Notes: a model not told the origin generated them from the letters alone. Shown: positions 1 to 13,460, counted from the first letter of the stretch. The stretch: 64,000 nucleotides of DNA from Cyrtodaria siliqua (GCA_037043455.1 JAWPHD010001818.1:124001-188000), one strand, 5' to 3'. Numbers and translations: made by a program.

Positions 1-540
1 TGTCGGCCGCTGTCATTTCTGCATTACTCCCATTTTCATGGAGATGTTGACCGCTGTCATTTCTGCATTACTCCCATTTTATGGAGATGTCGACCTCTGT
101 CATTCATGCATTACTCTCATTTTATGGAGATGTCGACCGCTGTCATTTCTGCATTACTCCCATTATCATGGCGATGTCGACTGCTGTCATTTCTGCATTA
201 CTCCTATTTTCATGGAGATGTCGACCGCTGTCAATTCTGCATTACACTCATTTTCATTGAGATGTCGACCGCTGTCATTTCTGCATTACTCTCATTTTCA
301 TGGAGATGTCGAGCGCTGTCATTTCGGCATCACTCCCATTTTTATGGAGATGTCAAGCGCTGTCATTGCGCATTACTCTCACTTTTACAGAGATTTCGAG
401 TGCTGTTATTCCTGCATTATCTCCTTTTCATAGAGATGTCGACCGCAGTCATTTCTGCATTTCTCTCATGTTTATGGAGATGTCGAGCGCGGTCATTTCT
501 GCATTACTCCCATTTTCATGGAAATGTCGAACATCATCCT
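1..540. repeat. 44-bp tandem repeat (about 12 copies)
   Basis: Unit near GATGTCGACCGCTGTCATTT followed by CTGCATTACTCCCATTTTCATGGA, period 44 bp, running in from the left window edge. Because 44 is not a multiple of 3, open frames here are by-products. The array decays after about 535. Confidence 0.95.
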
Positions 541-1701
541 AACTGTAGCAGTCCAATAGGCACTTGGTGCCTGGATATCTTAGAATCAGCACCAGACCCT
601 TAGGACAGACCGACAAACATAAATATAAACATTTACCAATTTTTTTTTAAAATTTCAATAATCTCAGTTAAATTTTTACCTGTCCATGTGCTTGAATACC
701 CATTTTATTAAATTGTTTTCTTCCTGTGCCAATTTTTTTTATAAAACTGTATATTTTTGTGTGTTTTTTTGAGTTTTTTTTACGGGTATAAATAAAAATA
801 TCATGATCATATTCACAAGTGCTATTAAATAGCAGATTCATTTCAAATTACAACTGAAAAAGTCGGCATTACCACTGTTAGTAGCGCACTGGGCTTTGAA
901 TCCAGAGGTCAGTTGGATCCTCAGACAGTACCATGTTGTCTTTAAACATGACACTATTTCTATAGCGTACACCCTTTATAATGATTGACATGCAACATTG
1001 TGTCTTATTGTCCCTCGTCTCCAGCCACTAGTTCAAATGAGTACATTATCAGTTACCTGTATAGATGGTTCATGTGATACAGTACTAGGTTTAATAACAA
1101 AACAAAAAAAATTAGTCTAAAACTGATCGTCTGTTGGCCCTTCATGGCATAAAAACGACGTTAAAAATTCAAACAGATATGTGAAGTGCATTGTCCATTA
1201 ATTCTTGGCTTACTTAGCTTTCTCTCCAAATGTTTCAACAACGACTTTGTAATCACTCGGCATTCATCACCTTATCTTTCCATAAACTATTTATTTAAAC
1301 CTAATGCAGTCAATTCATTTAACACATTTTAAGGAAAGTCCTGCAACGAAACCGTTTGGAAAATTGTCTGAATGACCTAGTTAATTCAAAATACATTTAA
1401 CCAAGTCAACATAGCAACGTTTGTTAATATTATGTCCATGACCACTAAATATACCAAGGTTTAGTACTGATGATAAGATAGTTAAAATAACTGATAAACA
1501 CGTGTACTGTTATTTAATAACGTATGTTTTAATTCTTCAAAATTTTGGCGCCGAATTGATGCTTTGCATCAAGTTTTTCTTGTATAAGTATGTATTCATA
1601 AACTATGCAATGCCGCCTTTAAGCAGACATTATTATATTTCTGCTTACGCTATCAGCGTCACGTTAGCACGAGCAATTACGAACAAGACTGTAATATTAG
1701 G
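541..1701. other. Intron or upstream stretch, mostly anonymous
   Basis: AT-rich. The only recognisable item is a degenerate tRNA-like stretch near 850-900. No LRR exon found. Confidence 0.6.
845..905 (+). pseudogene. Degenerate tRNA-like stretch
   Basis: Contains an anticodon-arm-like CTGG-G-CTTTGAA-TCCAG hairpin (loop would read TTG) and a weak B-box-like GGTCAGTTGGATCC. The D arm and acceptor stem do not fold convincingly. Probably a SINE head or tRNA relic. Confidence 0.3.
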
Positions 1702-1935
1702 TTTTCTCCTAAGGAAACATTACCTGAGTTTCTCATAAGGAAACATTACCTGTGTTTCTCATAAGGAAACATTACCTGTGTTTCTCCTAAGGAAACATTA
1801 CCTGTGTTTCTCATAAGGAAACATTACCTGTGTTTCTCATAAGGAAACATTACCTGTGTTTCTCATAAGGAAACATTACCTGAGTTTCTCATAAGGAAAC
1901 ATTACCTGCGTTTCTCATAAGGAAACATTACCTGA
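1702..1935. repeat. 26-bp tandem repeat (9 copies)
   Basis: Unit GTTTCTCATAAGGAAACATT + ACCTGT, 26 bp, exactly nine units in 234 bp, differing at CAT/CCT and TGT/TGA/TGC. TTTC...GAAA gives each unit a small hairpin. Confidence 0.95.
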
Positions 1936-3160
1936 GACATTAATATAAATAACTGGCAATAAAACATCATACACTGCTCCTCAAATGAGAATAAAATATG
2001 TCCAATAATTAACACGTTGGCTAGAGCGAGTTTTGTTCCTGGAAATCTGCATCCGTTACTTGAAAAAAATGCGGTTACTATTCCAGAATAGAGAAATGCT
2101 TTTTTTTCAAAATAATTTCGAATAAAATATTAGTAAGAAATTTAAACGCTTTACAATTATTGTAAGTAGATGTTTGAACTATATTGCAATGTGTCTCTAT
2201 AACTTTCAGAATACATCACATAAAATAGAACCTCTCTAGCGTTAAAATGCAAGCAAAACATATCTGTTATTTATCACATTTTAATGGAAATGCCCTCCAT
2301 CAAAATAATATTGGGTATACAAATTCAAATCAAAATTGTCGTCTATGTTAGTACACAAGTCTCTTTGTCCTAAATTTCAACATATAAAGATACATTTTAG
2401 CATAATATTTATCTACTTCTTTCAGTTAAAACACATTTTGCGCGAGGAATCTCTTTTAACATCTCTAGAAATTCAAAAAAGCCCAAGTGTTGCATTTTCA
2501 AATGTACTGAGTGTATTAGTGCAAAATGATCAGGAATCAGTTCTAACACTGTGCATTTCTTCTTGCAATTCAAAAAAAAACAAATAATATCAACCAAATT
2601 CGCGAATGGTCGGTTCTTGAAGATAACAGAAACAAACTGAAGGCGTTATTAAATTAAATACACTAGTTTGTGATATCATTGAAATAATAACAACATACTC
2701 ACAAACAACTGTAATTGCCAATCTCTCAACATCATCAATTTCATGAGCATCTTTATACTTTTGGAAAGAAAGGCTATGCTTATGTATGTGTCTGTAATAC
2801 ATTTTTATAATAAATACGTTTATACCTTAATATGTTCAGGTTCCCTGATTACACTTTTCCCCGTTTACGATAGAAGGTCAACATCTTTATTAAAAAGAGT
2901 ATTAAAGGAGTAATTTGGAAATCGCCGAACACGATAAACACAAAAAATATAGCAGTCTCGGTTTAAATGAATGTGAGCCATCCCGAAGATGGTGAACATG
3001 GAACCTTCAGTGAGGCATTCCATGGACATCGACGTACGGTCCCAGTTTCTAAAAGAAATTCCTATACCTACTGTTCATTTTATCTTTATCTTAACGACAA
3101 AAACGTATACCTTGTTTCTTCATTGTGTGTCCATTTCTAGCGTATGTTACTCTTTACCAG
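1936..3160. other. Intron stretch with one dispersed repeat
   Basis: 2330-2600 recurs in part at 27480-27590 (same strand) and 49850-50120 (opposite strand): shared words include TTTGCGCGAGGA, AATTCAAAAA and GTACTGAGTGTA. No exon seen before the acceptor at 3160. Confidence 0.55.
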
Positions 3161-3304
3161 ATACCTTGACAACAACCAGATTGCCCGTGTCCCCGACAAC
3201 AGTTTTCGGACATTGCCCAATCTGCAAAAGCTGCGTCTGGATGCCAACAAACTGACAGCGATTCCCGTTATCGCACTCAATCAGGCTAAAGAACTCGCCG
3301 CAGT
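3161..3304 (+). CDS. LGR exon: two LRRs
   Basis: 144 nt, 48 residues, acceptor ...tctttaccag and donor GT|gtaagt. Reads YLDNNQIARVP... then RLDANKLTAIPVIAL..., two 24-residue LRRs of the form xLxxNxIxxxPxxxFxxLxxL. The second corresponds to the LGR5 repeat containing LTEIPVQAF, and the following exon continues the family without a gap, so no LRR is missing across the 29.7-kb intron. The codon split at the 3' end (GT + A) encodes Val where Leu is usual. No earlier LRR exon was found in 1-3160, so the N-terminal repeats lie to the left. Confidence 0.88.
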
Positions 3305-3597
3305 GTAAGTTTTTATGTGCCATTATTGGTTTATTCGCTCTGGCTTCTGTTGGTTCGTTGATTTAATACTTGCTTTGCGACTGTCTATGCTTGCGTATTT
3401 TATACACATGTGTACACGATCATATTTCGTCTTAAATCTTGTCTTGTCGTACCCCTTAGCGGTTTGTTATCTTGTTGCTCTGGCTTCCGCCGAGTCATTG
3501 AGTACTTGCTTTGTGACTTTATATAGGCTTTGGTTTATTATACTCATTTATACATTATAATCTCTGTGTTATACTGTTATGTAATAGATAGAGTAAA

Positions 3598-3801
3598 TAT
3601 CGAATTAACCAACGGGTTGAAACTTTATGCTGTTTGTTCTGTAGCATGTCCATTTCAGCTCCCTGCCGGAAGTTAGAGTATGGCAGGGAGCTGAAATGGA
3701 CATGCTACAAAACAAACAGAGTATGGTTTCATCTCGTTGGTTAATTCGATGTTTAAATCAACCAACTCAATGAGACCATACTCTACCTATTACTTAATGC
3801 T
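3598..3801. mobile_element. Foldback MITE, copy 1
   Basis: Inverted arms about 3598-3667 and 3681-3755 (CATGTCCATTTCAGCTCCCT on one side, its complement on the other) around a 13-bp loop. The right flank CCATACTCTACCTATTACTT recurs beside the similar hairpin at 28286-28499. Confidence 0.75.
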
Positions 3802-4426
3802 ACCTAGCTTGCAAGAGGATATAGCAGTGCGTGGATTTCTTAATTTACGCTTTTCCGTTTTATGGATGACAAAATGATATCAGTGCGGTTTAATGCACCC
3901 TAGGACCTGGTTTAACAACCCCTGCCACACCACACCCAGCGGCCCCATCTTTCCCACTGGTAGTTCCAAGGTGGTATCCCTATTGTCAACCCGTATATGT
4001 TTCGGATGTTATATACCTTGCCTTATATTCTTCCTTGTAGTTGTTGTTCGTTTCCATGCGTGTTGTTAGTTGGACTTTATTATACATCACATAAGATGCC
4101 CATTCTAAATCCCCATAGACAACAATGTATAATTTCTTACTATCTCACGCGTGGGTGAAAATACAGGGTGATAGTAAATCGCAGGGTGATAGTAAAAGTA
4201 TTGTCACATGCGCAGCTGTTTCTGTGACGTCATCGGCTCAGTATGGTTTAGTTTAATAATATTTTATTGCAGATATGTTACAATACATTAATTCAACATC
4301 ACAATATTCATAGCAACTTTTAGAAAAAAAATGTTTTTTTCAAAAAAGAAATCTGGCAAAGTGAAATCGGTATTGAAAATGAATCTTGTTCTTGCCCGAG
4401 GGGATTTCGGTATAATAAAATAAAGA

Positions 4427-4536
4427 TTACATTCATGAGAGGGTGATAGTAAGAATGTTCTCCCTTCGGCTTCGCCTCGGGCGATAATCATATCTTCAGG
4501 GTGAACATACTTACTATTACCGTCTCATGAATGTGA
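4427..4536. repeat. Imperfect palindrome
   Basis: ATTCATGAGAGGGTGATAGT on the left pairs with ACTATTACCGTCTCATGAAT on the right. GGGTGATAGTAA is also repeated at 4168 and 4184, so the whole of 4140-4540 is one inverted-repeat element. Confidence 0.7.
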
Positions 4537-4690
4537 TATTTATATAATAGTCCTTGAATACTACAGTTTCTGTTCGACCTGTATATCTACTTTGCTGTTA
4601 TTGTGTGTGTAATATGTTATTGGGAATTAGGAAAATGAGCTCAAAATGAAATATTTATACAATATGAAAAAGGTTAGTTATATATATATT

Positions 4691-4938
4691 AAGGGAAAAA
4701 AGTTTAGCAAAGTGTTTTAGATGAAATAATACTGTATACAAGATATACTGACATTTTGGGAATTTACGAACTTTACCCCTACGTTCATTTATTCGTTACG
4801 TCATTAAGATGTTCGACTGTTATTGATGTGAGTATTTAATAAAATATTGTGTCTATGGCAGTAGTTTCTTAATTTTACAACCAAAACTTTATTATTTCCA
4901 GGGTGCAACAAAAACTTGCTAAAATTTTCCCTCGGTAT
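4691..4938. repeat. Dispersed 245-bp repeat, copy 1
   Basis: Matches 53457-53703 in the same orientation at roughly 90% by eye, including ACTGTATACAAGATATACTG and CATTTATTCGTTACGTCATT. No coding potential seen. Copies lie 48.7 kb apart in the same gene. Confidence 0.9.
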
Positions 4939-5209
4939 ATGTTGATTATTCAATATTCTTTCAGTTGACCATGATTAATATACTTTGATACTCTAATACT
5001 TCACAGTGACCTCGGTAACTATGTGGATAAGCATTGCGATTAAGAGCTGCATTTCTCAATCCTGCGTGATTTTGCTCGTTGGAGGTGGCAAATGTGATTG
5101 GAATATATATATTAAACAAGAAAACCTACATGTATCATTATCACGAACAGATATGCTAAACCAACACGAGACTTGGCTCCACATCAGCCAATCATTTTAG
5201 AGTTCATGA

Positions 5210-5315
5210 AATCATCCCGACGTTACATTATCCCAACAAGATAACGCCAGGCCGCACTTAGCTAAAGTTATAAGTGGCGTTTCCTTGCTGGAATTACGTA
5301 GCATCGGGATAATTT
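5210..5315. repeat. Short foldback element
   Basis: Arms from ATCATCCCGACGTTACATTA... and ...GTAGCATCGGGATAATTT pair through ACAAGATAACGCCA / TGGCGTTTCCTTGC. About 105 bp in total. Confidence 0.65.
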
Positions 5316-6762
5316 CCCTGGAACGGTTAAACGGTTGGCCATACCCGGTGTTAAAAAGTGTGACTTTTGTTTTCTAACCATGTGAATTTAATTGAACGCT
5401 ATACACCATGTTTAGGAATTCTGAGAAATCAGTGTTTGCATTTGTTAATTAATGTCCTTCACTTTCAAAATATACACGTGTTATTATAAATTACTGAAGC
5501 AATTAAACTTAACACCCACATAATCTACTGGTGCGTATTGATTGACCTCCAGTATATACTCAACAAAAAAAGAAACGCCCGCTGATGTTGATGCTGATTG
5601 TCTAGTCAGAGAAAGAGAAAAAAGATAATGATGTTTTAAGAATAATTAGATAGACCGCCAACAATAGTCCAAACAAAGATGTTTTTGAAACGTTTAGTAC
5701 ACAAGGGAGTTAGACTCTTTTTGTTAAAACATGCATTTGGGCCACAAAAGAAAATTGAATCTACGAAAATTACCGAAATTTGTCCGAGACAGTATTCTCT
5801 ATAAAATTATGTTCCTTACCAAAGCAATTACAAAACACATAACACAGATTGTGTAGATGGATTGTTATTATCAACAATCATCAAGTTACCTCCCTTGAAA
5901 ATTTCCATATCATGCATAAATTATTATTACTTGGCAAATTTGAAACTGTTTATTGGGATATTAGGACTCACTTAAGTGTTCTTACAAACATCAAACATTG
6001 TTTTATGTAAAATGTCTGTAACACATTATTCATTTGTACAGTCCATGGAGTTTCCATGTTTAGAATGGCGATGGCGAACGTCCGTCCGTTATCATTTTTC
6101 TCCATAAAGCAAAAGGGCCTTCATTTCTAATATTTTCCAAACTTAGCCTTATCACTGTCTGACGGCTCGGAAAAGTTCGAAACCCAACCAGATCGGACCA
6201 GTAACACCTGAGTTATGGCCGTTGACTTGGGAAATAGCCCCTGGGTCATAACTTCAAAACCGTTGAGATCCCATGCTATAACCATGTAAAAACGTACTAA
6301 TCACGATCAGACGGACACAACCATCAAACCAGCATCGGTGCAGGGGTTTATCCCTACCCTTGGGTACCGAAAAAGTGATTGTTTGGCCAAATCATGCCAT
6401 ATTTAATTCTATTTCTGTATCTGAAGCCATACACATCCATGCGGATATTTGAATGGTATAGCCCAGTTAGATAAGTACATCCGAAAAGTACGCCCCCTTA
6501 AAAGTTCTTTGGCTTTCGAGATAAAAAAAACAACACCGTAATTGGTTCCCGGAAAATGAAAATGACAACTCTGCAATTACCTTTAAGGGAAGCAAATCAT
6601 GTTTTCGATCTGGACTATCGGCAAATCCGGATTAATCGATGGCATAAATATAATTGAAGCCGACACATTTAATTTTGAATACGGCCCGTATCTGTATAAA
6701 GTACAAAGTAGTTTGTAAAGAAGAGTACTTGAGTTTAAAATTAGAGTTTCTAGTATATTCTG
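5316..6762. other. Intron stretch
   Basis: 6060-6420 is a degenerate member of the bivalve-type 'CGTCCGTCCG' dispersed family. The rest is anonymous AT-rich DNA. Confidence 0.5.
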
Positions 6763-7000
6763 AGGTCTCGATGGCCCAGTGGATAGCACATTTGACTCCT
6801 AATCCGATGATGAAGGGTTCGAGTCTCACTGGCGCCACTGTGTTACTTTGGTGTGTCCAGAGGCAAGCCATTTCCCCTAGCTTCCTCTGTCGGATGGGGA
6901 CGTAAACCAGAGTCTATCCTCTGAGTACGTCAAAGAAATAATTGAAATATATTTGATAGCAACAGTAGAACAACAAGGTTTCCAGATTCCTATCTATCTA

Positions 7001-7058
<58 letters not shown>

Positions 7059-7103
7059 TCTCTCGGCTCAACATAAGCCGTTAAACAATAATCAATTCAA
7101 ATA
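6763..7103 (+). mobile_element. tRNA-derived SINE family 1, copy A
   Basis: tRNA-like head with A box GATGGCCCAGTGGATAGC and B box GGTTCGAGTC, then a body with GTCGGATGGGGACGTAAACC, GTCTATCCTC and a tail GCCGTTAAACAA...ATTCAA. Body and tail match copies at 27645-27970, 33218-33330 (reverse) and 46453-46615. A microsatellite has expanded inside the body at 6990-7067. Confidence 0.85.
6990..7067. repeat. CTAT/CTGT/CT microsatellite
   Basis: (CTAT)3 then (CTGT)5 then (CT)n. It sits where other copies of the same SINE have a short CACTCTCTCTGG, so it grew from SINE sequence. Confidence 0.95.
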
Positions 7104-8726
7104 GTGTATGCTCATTAATAGATCGATTAGCTTACCCCATTCGATATTGATGATTTTGCATGTGTACTATTAAGTTTGCTTTTATACTCTACTGCCAAAG
7201 GGCCTTAAAGTTCTCCGGCCATGTTTTGTTTCATGAACATATTTATGTTATTTAAATCGAAATCGAAATCAATAAACAACAATAGATATTTACAATTCAC
7301 ACATTGCAATATATGTGAAAAGCGAGAATAACATTGTATTAGATGACGTAGAAAACTTTGAACATGAAAATAACTCACAGGTAAATGTATTTATCAATTA
7401 TCTGGCATTAGCTGTGCAGCTATACAATTCACGCAGTGGTAAAAGTTGTATCTATGCAAATAATACTTATCTTTACAAACGTCTTAGTAGCGGATTTAAA
7501 TGTATGTTTCTCTTCGGGACAATCACGAAATGTACATATAATGTTTAAGAATTAAATTTTTAATTGATAATGCTACAAAAAGGGTAGACATTCATCTTTA
7601 ACGGCTTATGCCATGGTCTGTTGTCCGTCCTCCGTCCTTTATATTGTTCTTGTCTTCATTCTAGCACATTCAATTGTTATCCGATCGTTACCATACTGAG
7701 TCAGACTGTTAATATCAATGAAAACTCGTACAAATCCGTAAACACAGCCAGATCGCAACAGTAGCATAGGACGTATGGCTCTTGCTTTTCTTAAATATGC
7801 TATAGTTTACTTTGCTTAGACAATATGGCCTTCATTTTTCAACTGTTCTTTTCCAAACTTGGTTCAAGTTTTCTATATAAAAAACATCGACGCTTGAACA
7901 ATTGTAATACCAGCCAAACATGATCAGAAAACAAACCGCCCCCTACTGCATCTCCCCCCCCCCCCCTCCCCCCACACACACATCCCCCACGTCCCCTTTT
8001 TTATGCAGTTATCATGGTAAAGAAATCGTAGACAAACGAGAAAAGGAATACTGCCATATCTACCACACCAAACCATCCCCCACAACACATACACACACAA
8101 ACCACCGACACCATACAGCCAGTAGGGCGATACAGGTTCTCTTGTACATCTTGTTTATTTTTACATACCAGAGAGCTTAGCAAATAAGTTTTTCTGCACT
8201 GACGTCTGCTATTGTCACAATTAGTAATTATATTAGCACAATAACTGTATTGCATGTCTAAACCCATTTACATCCATTAGAGCACCGTCTGTAATTGAAA
8301 GCACGCGCCATGAAACGAGTAATTGTATATGATTATATCTGCGACAATGCATTTTTTATATTTGTTCAGCTCATGTTTACTTGTCATGTGCTATATTTAT
8401 ATTAAAAACTGTCACGTAAACGAGTATTAATATTAAGATAAGGCAATGCATTGGGATTACGCGCTTGGTTATTCGGCTGCCGCAGTGAATTCGTATTTGT
8501 TCCGTCCCTCCGTTATTATTTCATTATTTCAAACTTAGACTTCTGCCCAGGGGTGTGGGATGAGGGAAGTAATATTTATTTTTAATTATGTCTTAAATTA
8601 GTTCCGTTTTTCTTTCTCAAATTAAATGTTCTGATGATGGCATTACACAGTATGTTTTGCTCCAGGCTTACCTATGGGCATGCGATCAAAAGTTCAAATA
8701 AACAAATAATAATAATAATTTATATA
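7104..8726. other. Intron stretch
   Basis: 7600-7900 is another degenerate GTCCGTCCTCCGTCC-type repeat. 7944-7980 is a C-run followed by CACACA. No exon-like LRR sequence. Confidence 0.5.
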
Positions 8727-9192
8727 TACTGAAAGGAAAAAGAAACGTGACACGGGAATTTACGCTACATATTGAATATACTGCACACTTAATTCCATGT
8801 ATATTCAAAGGAAACCCCAGGATGTTTTGTAAAATAAAAGTTGCAGTTAGTTAGAGAAAGGACACAACTGTGATGTTGTAGACGTTTTAATCACAGTACA
8901 CGTTGTAACAAGAAATTCATAAATGTTGAAGTTCCTCTTTGAAAAATTGAGCCAGTTCAGTACTGTATTTAACGTAAACTGTTTGCAAAATATTGCATCC
9001 TAAGTTTGCGCCAAACGCGTACTCTGTCAATAATGAAACTTTGCAGGAATACTATTTGCGGTGTTACGTGTTGTTTTAGTCTTTTTCCGAAAGGAGATCT
9101 TACGTAGTCATTACCATTCGATTAACAGCAGCATAAAGTACATACAATATATAGCGGAAATTCCCGTGTCTAGTTTAATTTTCCTTTCAGTA
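8727..9192 (+). mobile_element. Mariner-like MITE, copy 1 (466 bp)
   Basis: TIRs of about 50 bp start TACTGAAAGGAAAAAGAAAC and end in the complement TTTCCTTTCAGTA. Flanks are TA-rich. The inside is non-coding. Copy 2 at 45841-46320 is in the opposite orientation and shares GTTGTAACAAGAAATTCATA. The TIR and TA flanks suggest Tc1/mariner mobilisation (inference). Confidence 0.85.
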
Positions 9193-9272
9193 TATATAGT
9201 AACATAATTTATTCACAGTGTCATAGATACAGACTAGCATACATAGTACTTCATGTATTCTTAGTATCAATG

Positions 9273-9447
9273 TGAGGCAGCTATCCAGCTGGCTTGCGGA
9301 ACGTCGGTGGTTCTACCCAGGTGCCCGCCCGTGCACGAACATTGCCCGGAGGGGCACCTGGAGTCTTCCTCCACCAGTGGAAGCTGGAAAGTCGCCATAT
9401 GACCTTAGCTGTTGGTGCGACTATAAAATCCAATTCAATCCAATTCT
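9273..9447 (+). mobile_element. SINE family 2
   Basis: CGGTGGTTCTACCCAGGTGC, GGGGCACCTGGAGTCTTCCT, GTCGCCATATGACC and a GGTGCGACTATAAAATCC end are recognisable as a core-containing SINE type widespread in molluscs. The 3' tail is (AATTC)n-like. No tRNA head is obvious, so it is probably 5' truncated. Confidence 0.75.
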
Positions 9448-9459
9448 TAGTAACAAAGA

Positions 9460-12400
9460 GTAATCAAACATGTTTGGTGAGACATTATATATACTTGTGT
9501 CGCTTAACAAACATGTTTGATAAGACATTATATATAATTGTGTAGGTTAACAAGTATGTTTGGTGAGATGTTATATACAAACATCTTTGAAGTGGCATTA
9601 TATACAATTGTACTAGTTGTGATATATACATGTTTGGTGAGACATTATACATACTTGTGTCGCTTAATGTTTGATGGGACATTATACACAATTGTACTAG
9701 TTATCAAACATGTTTGGTGAGACATAATATACCTGTGTTGCTTAATGTTTGATGGGACATTATATACAATTGTACTAGTTATCAAAAATGTTTGGTGAGA
9801 CATTATATATACTTGTGTCGCTTAATGTTTGATGGAGCATTCTACACAATTGTTCTAGTTATCAAACATATTTGGTGAGACATTATATATACTTGTGTCG
9901 CTTAATGTTTGATGGGACATTATATACAATTGTACTAGTTATCAAACATGTTTGGTGAGATATTATATATACTTGTGTCGCTTAATGTTTGATGGGACAT
10001 TCTACACAATTGTACTAGTTATCAAACATGTTTGGTGAGACATTATATATACTTGTGTCGCTAAATGTTTGATGGGACATTCTACACAATTGTACTAGTT
10101 ATCAAACATGTTTGGTGAGACATTATATATACTTGTGTCGCTTAATGTTTGATGGGACATTATATACAATTGTACTAGTTATCAAACATGTTTGGTGAGA
10201 CATTATATATACTTGTGTCACTTAATGTTTGATGGGACATTATATACAACTGTACTAGTTATCAAACATGTTTGGTGAGACAATATATATACTTGTTTCG
10301 CTTAATGTTTGATGGGACATTCTACACAATTGTACTAGTTATCAAACATGTTTGGTGAGACATTATATATACTTGTGTCGCTTAATGTTTGATCGGACAT
10401 TCTACACAATTGTACTAGTTATCAAACATGTTTGGTGAGACATTATATAGACTTGTGTCGCTTAATGTTTGATGGGACATTCTACACAATTGTACTAGTT
10501 ATCAAACACGTTTGGTGAGACATTATATATACTTGTGTCGCTTAATGTTTGATGGGACATTATATACAATTGTACTAGTATTCAAACATGTTTGGTGAGA
10601 CATTATATATACTTGTGTCGCTTAATGTTTGATGGGACATTATATACAATTGTACTAGTTATAAAACATGTTTGATGAGACATAATATATACTTGTGTCG
10701 CTTAATGTTTGATGGGACATTATACACCATTGTACTAGATATCAAACATGTTTGGTGAGACATAATATACCTGTGTTGCTTAATGTTTGATGGGACATTA
10801 TATACAATTGTACTAGTTATCAAAAATGTTTGGTGAGACATTATATATACTTGTGTCGCTTAATGTTTGATGGAACATTCTACACAATTGTACTAGTTAT
10901 CAAACATATTTGGTGAGACATTATATATACTTGTGTCGCTTAATGTTTGATGGGACATTATATACAATTGTACTAGTTATCAAACATGTTTGGTGAGATA
11001 TTATATATACTTGTGTCGCTTAATGTTTGATGGGACATTCTACACAATTGTACTAGTTATCAAACATGTTTGGTGAGACATTTTATATACTTGTGTCGCT
11101 TAATGTTTGATGGGACATTCTACACAATTGTACTAGTTATCAATCATGTTTGGTGAGATATTATATATACTTGTGTCAGTTAATGTTTGATGGGACATTA
11201 TATACAACTGTACTAGTTATCAAACATGTTTGGTGAGACATTATATATACTTGTGTCGCTTAATGTTTGATGGGACATTATATACAATTGTACTAGTATT
11301 CAAACATGTTTGGTGAGACATTATATATACCTGTGTCGCTTAATGTTTGATGGGAAATTATATACAATTGTACTAGTTATCAAACATGTTTGGTGAGATA
11401 TTATATATACTTGTGTCGCTTAATGTTTGATGGGACATTATATACAATTGTACTAGTATTCAAACATGTTTGGTGAGACATTATATATACCTGTGTCGCT
11501 TAATGTTTGATGGGACATTATATACAATTGTACTAGTTATCAAACATGTTTGGTGAGACATTATATATACTTGTGTCACTTAATGTTTGATGGGACATTA
11601 TATACAACTGTACTAGTTATCAAACATGTTTGGTGAGACATTATATATACTTGTGTCGCTTAATGTTTGATGGGACATTCTACACAATTGTACTAGTTAT
11701 CAAACACGTTTGGTGAGACATTATATATACTTGTGTCGCTTAATGTTTGACTGGACATTCTACACAATTGTACTAGTTATCAAACATGTTTGGTGAGACA
11801 TTATATATACTTGTGTCGCTTAATGTTTGATCGGACATTCTACACAATTGTACTAGTTATCAAACATGTTTGGTGAGACATTATATAGACTTGTGTCGCT
11901 TAATGTTTGATGGGACATTCTACACAATTGTACTAGTTATCAAACACGTTTGGTGAGACATTATATATACTTGTGTCGCTTAATGTTTGATGGGACATTA
12001 TATACAATTGTACTAGTATTCAAACATGTTTGGTGAGACATTATATATACTTGTGTCGCTTAATGTTTGATGGGACATTATATACAATTGTACTAGTTAT
12101 AAAACATGTTTGATGAGACATAATATATACTTGTGTCGCTTAATGTTTGATGGGACATTATACACCATTGTACTAGATATCAAACATGTTTGGTGAGACA
12201 TAATATACCTGTGTTGCTTAATGTTTGATGGGACATTATATACAATTGTACTAGTTATCAAAAATGTTTGGTGAGACATTATATATACTTGTGTCGCTTA
12301 ATGTTTGATGGAACATTCTACACAATTGTACTAGTTATCAAACATATTTGGTGAGACATTATATATACTTGTGTCGCTTAATGTTTGATGGGACATTATA

Positions 12401-13460
12401 TACAATTGTACTAGTTATCAAACATGTTTGGTGAGATATTATATATACTTGTGTCGCTTAATGTTTGATGGGACATTCTACACAATTGTACTAGTTATCA
12501 AACATGTTTGGTGAGACATTTTATATACTTGTGTCGCTTAATGTTTGATGGGACATTCTACACAATTGTACTAGTTATCAATCATGTTTGGTGAGATATT
12601 ATATATACTTGTGTCAGTTAATGTTTGATGGGACATTATATACAACTGTACTAGTTATCAAACATGTTTGGTGAGACATTATATATACTTGTGTCGCTTA
12701 ATGTTTGATGGGACATTATATACAATTGTACTAGTATTCAAACATGTTTGGTGAGACATTATATATACCTGTGTCGCTTAATGTTTGATGGGAAATTATA
12801 TACAATTGTACTAGTTATCAAACATGTTTGGTGAGATATTATATATACTTGTGTCGCTTAATGTTTGATGGGACATTATATACAATTGTACTAGTATTCA
12901 AACATGTTTGGTGAGACATTATATATACCTGTGTCGCTTAATGTTTGATGGGACATTATATACAATTGTACTAGTTATCAAACATGTTTGGTGAGACATT
13001 ATATATACTTGTGTCACTTAATGTTTGATGGGACATTATATACAACTGTACTAGTTATCAAACATGTTTGGTGAGACATTATATATACTTGTGTCGCTTA
13101 ATGTTTGATGGGACATTCTACACAATTGTACTAGTTATCAAACATGTTTGGTGAGACATTATATATACTTGTGTCGCTTAATGTTTGACTGGACATTCTA
13201 CACAATTGTACTAGTTATCAAACATGTTTGGTGAGACATTATATAGACTTGTGTCGCTTAATGTGTGATTGGACATTATATACAATTGTACTAGTTATAA
13301 AACATGTTTGATGAGACATAATATATACTTGTGTCGCTTACTGTTTGATGGGACATTATACACCATTGTACTAGATATCAAACATGTTTGTTGTGATATA
13401 TACATGTTTGGTGACTGAGACACTATATATACTTGTGTCGCTTAATGTGTGATGGGATAT
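9460..13460. repeat. 80-bp satellite array (about 50 copies)
   Basis: Period 80 bp. Unit halves are related: ATGTTTGGTGAGACATTATA + TATACTTGTGTCG and ATGTTTGATGGGACATTATA + TACAATTGTACTAG, so the unit is an old dimer of about 40 bp. Variants (TATACAA versus TCTACACAA; TTAT versus TATT) are shared between blocks 1438 bp apart, showing a higher-order duplication: 10439-10841 equals 11877-12279. Both edges are more degenerate. Confidence 0.97.

Noticed and set aside
5552..5640. ATACTCAACAAAAAAAGAAACGC resembling a transposon end
   Set aside because: No inverted partner found within a few kilobases, so no element can be delimited.
7315..7548. 77-codon open frame without repeats
   Set aside because: No recognisable motif, no promoter or splice context; chance frame of this length is common in AT-rich introns.
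10659..12279. Identical 60-codon minus-strand frames at 10659 and 12097
   Set aside because: Satellite translation; identity reflects the 1,438-bp duplication.
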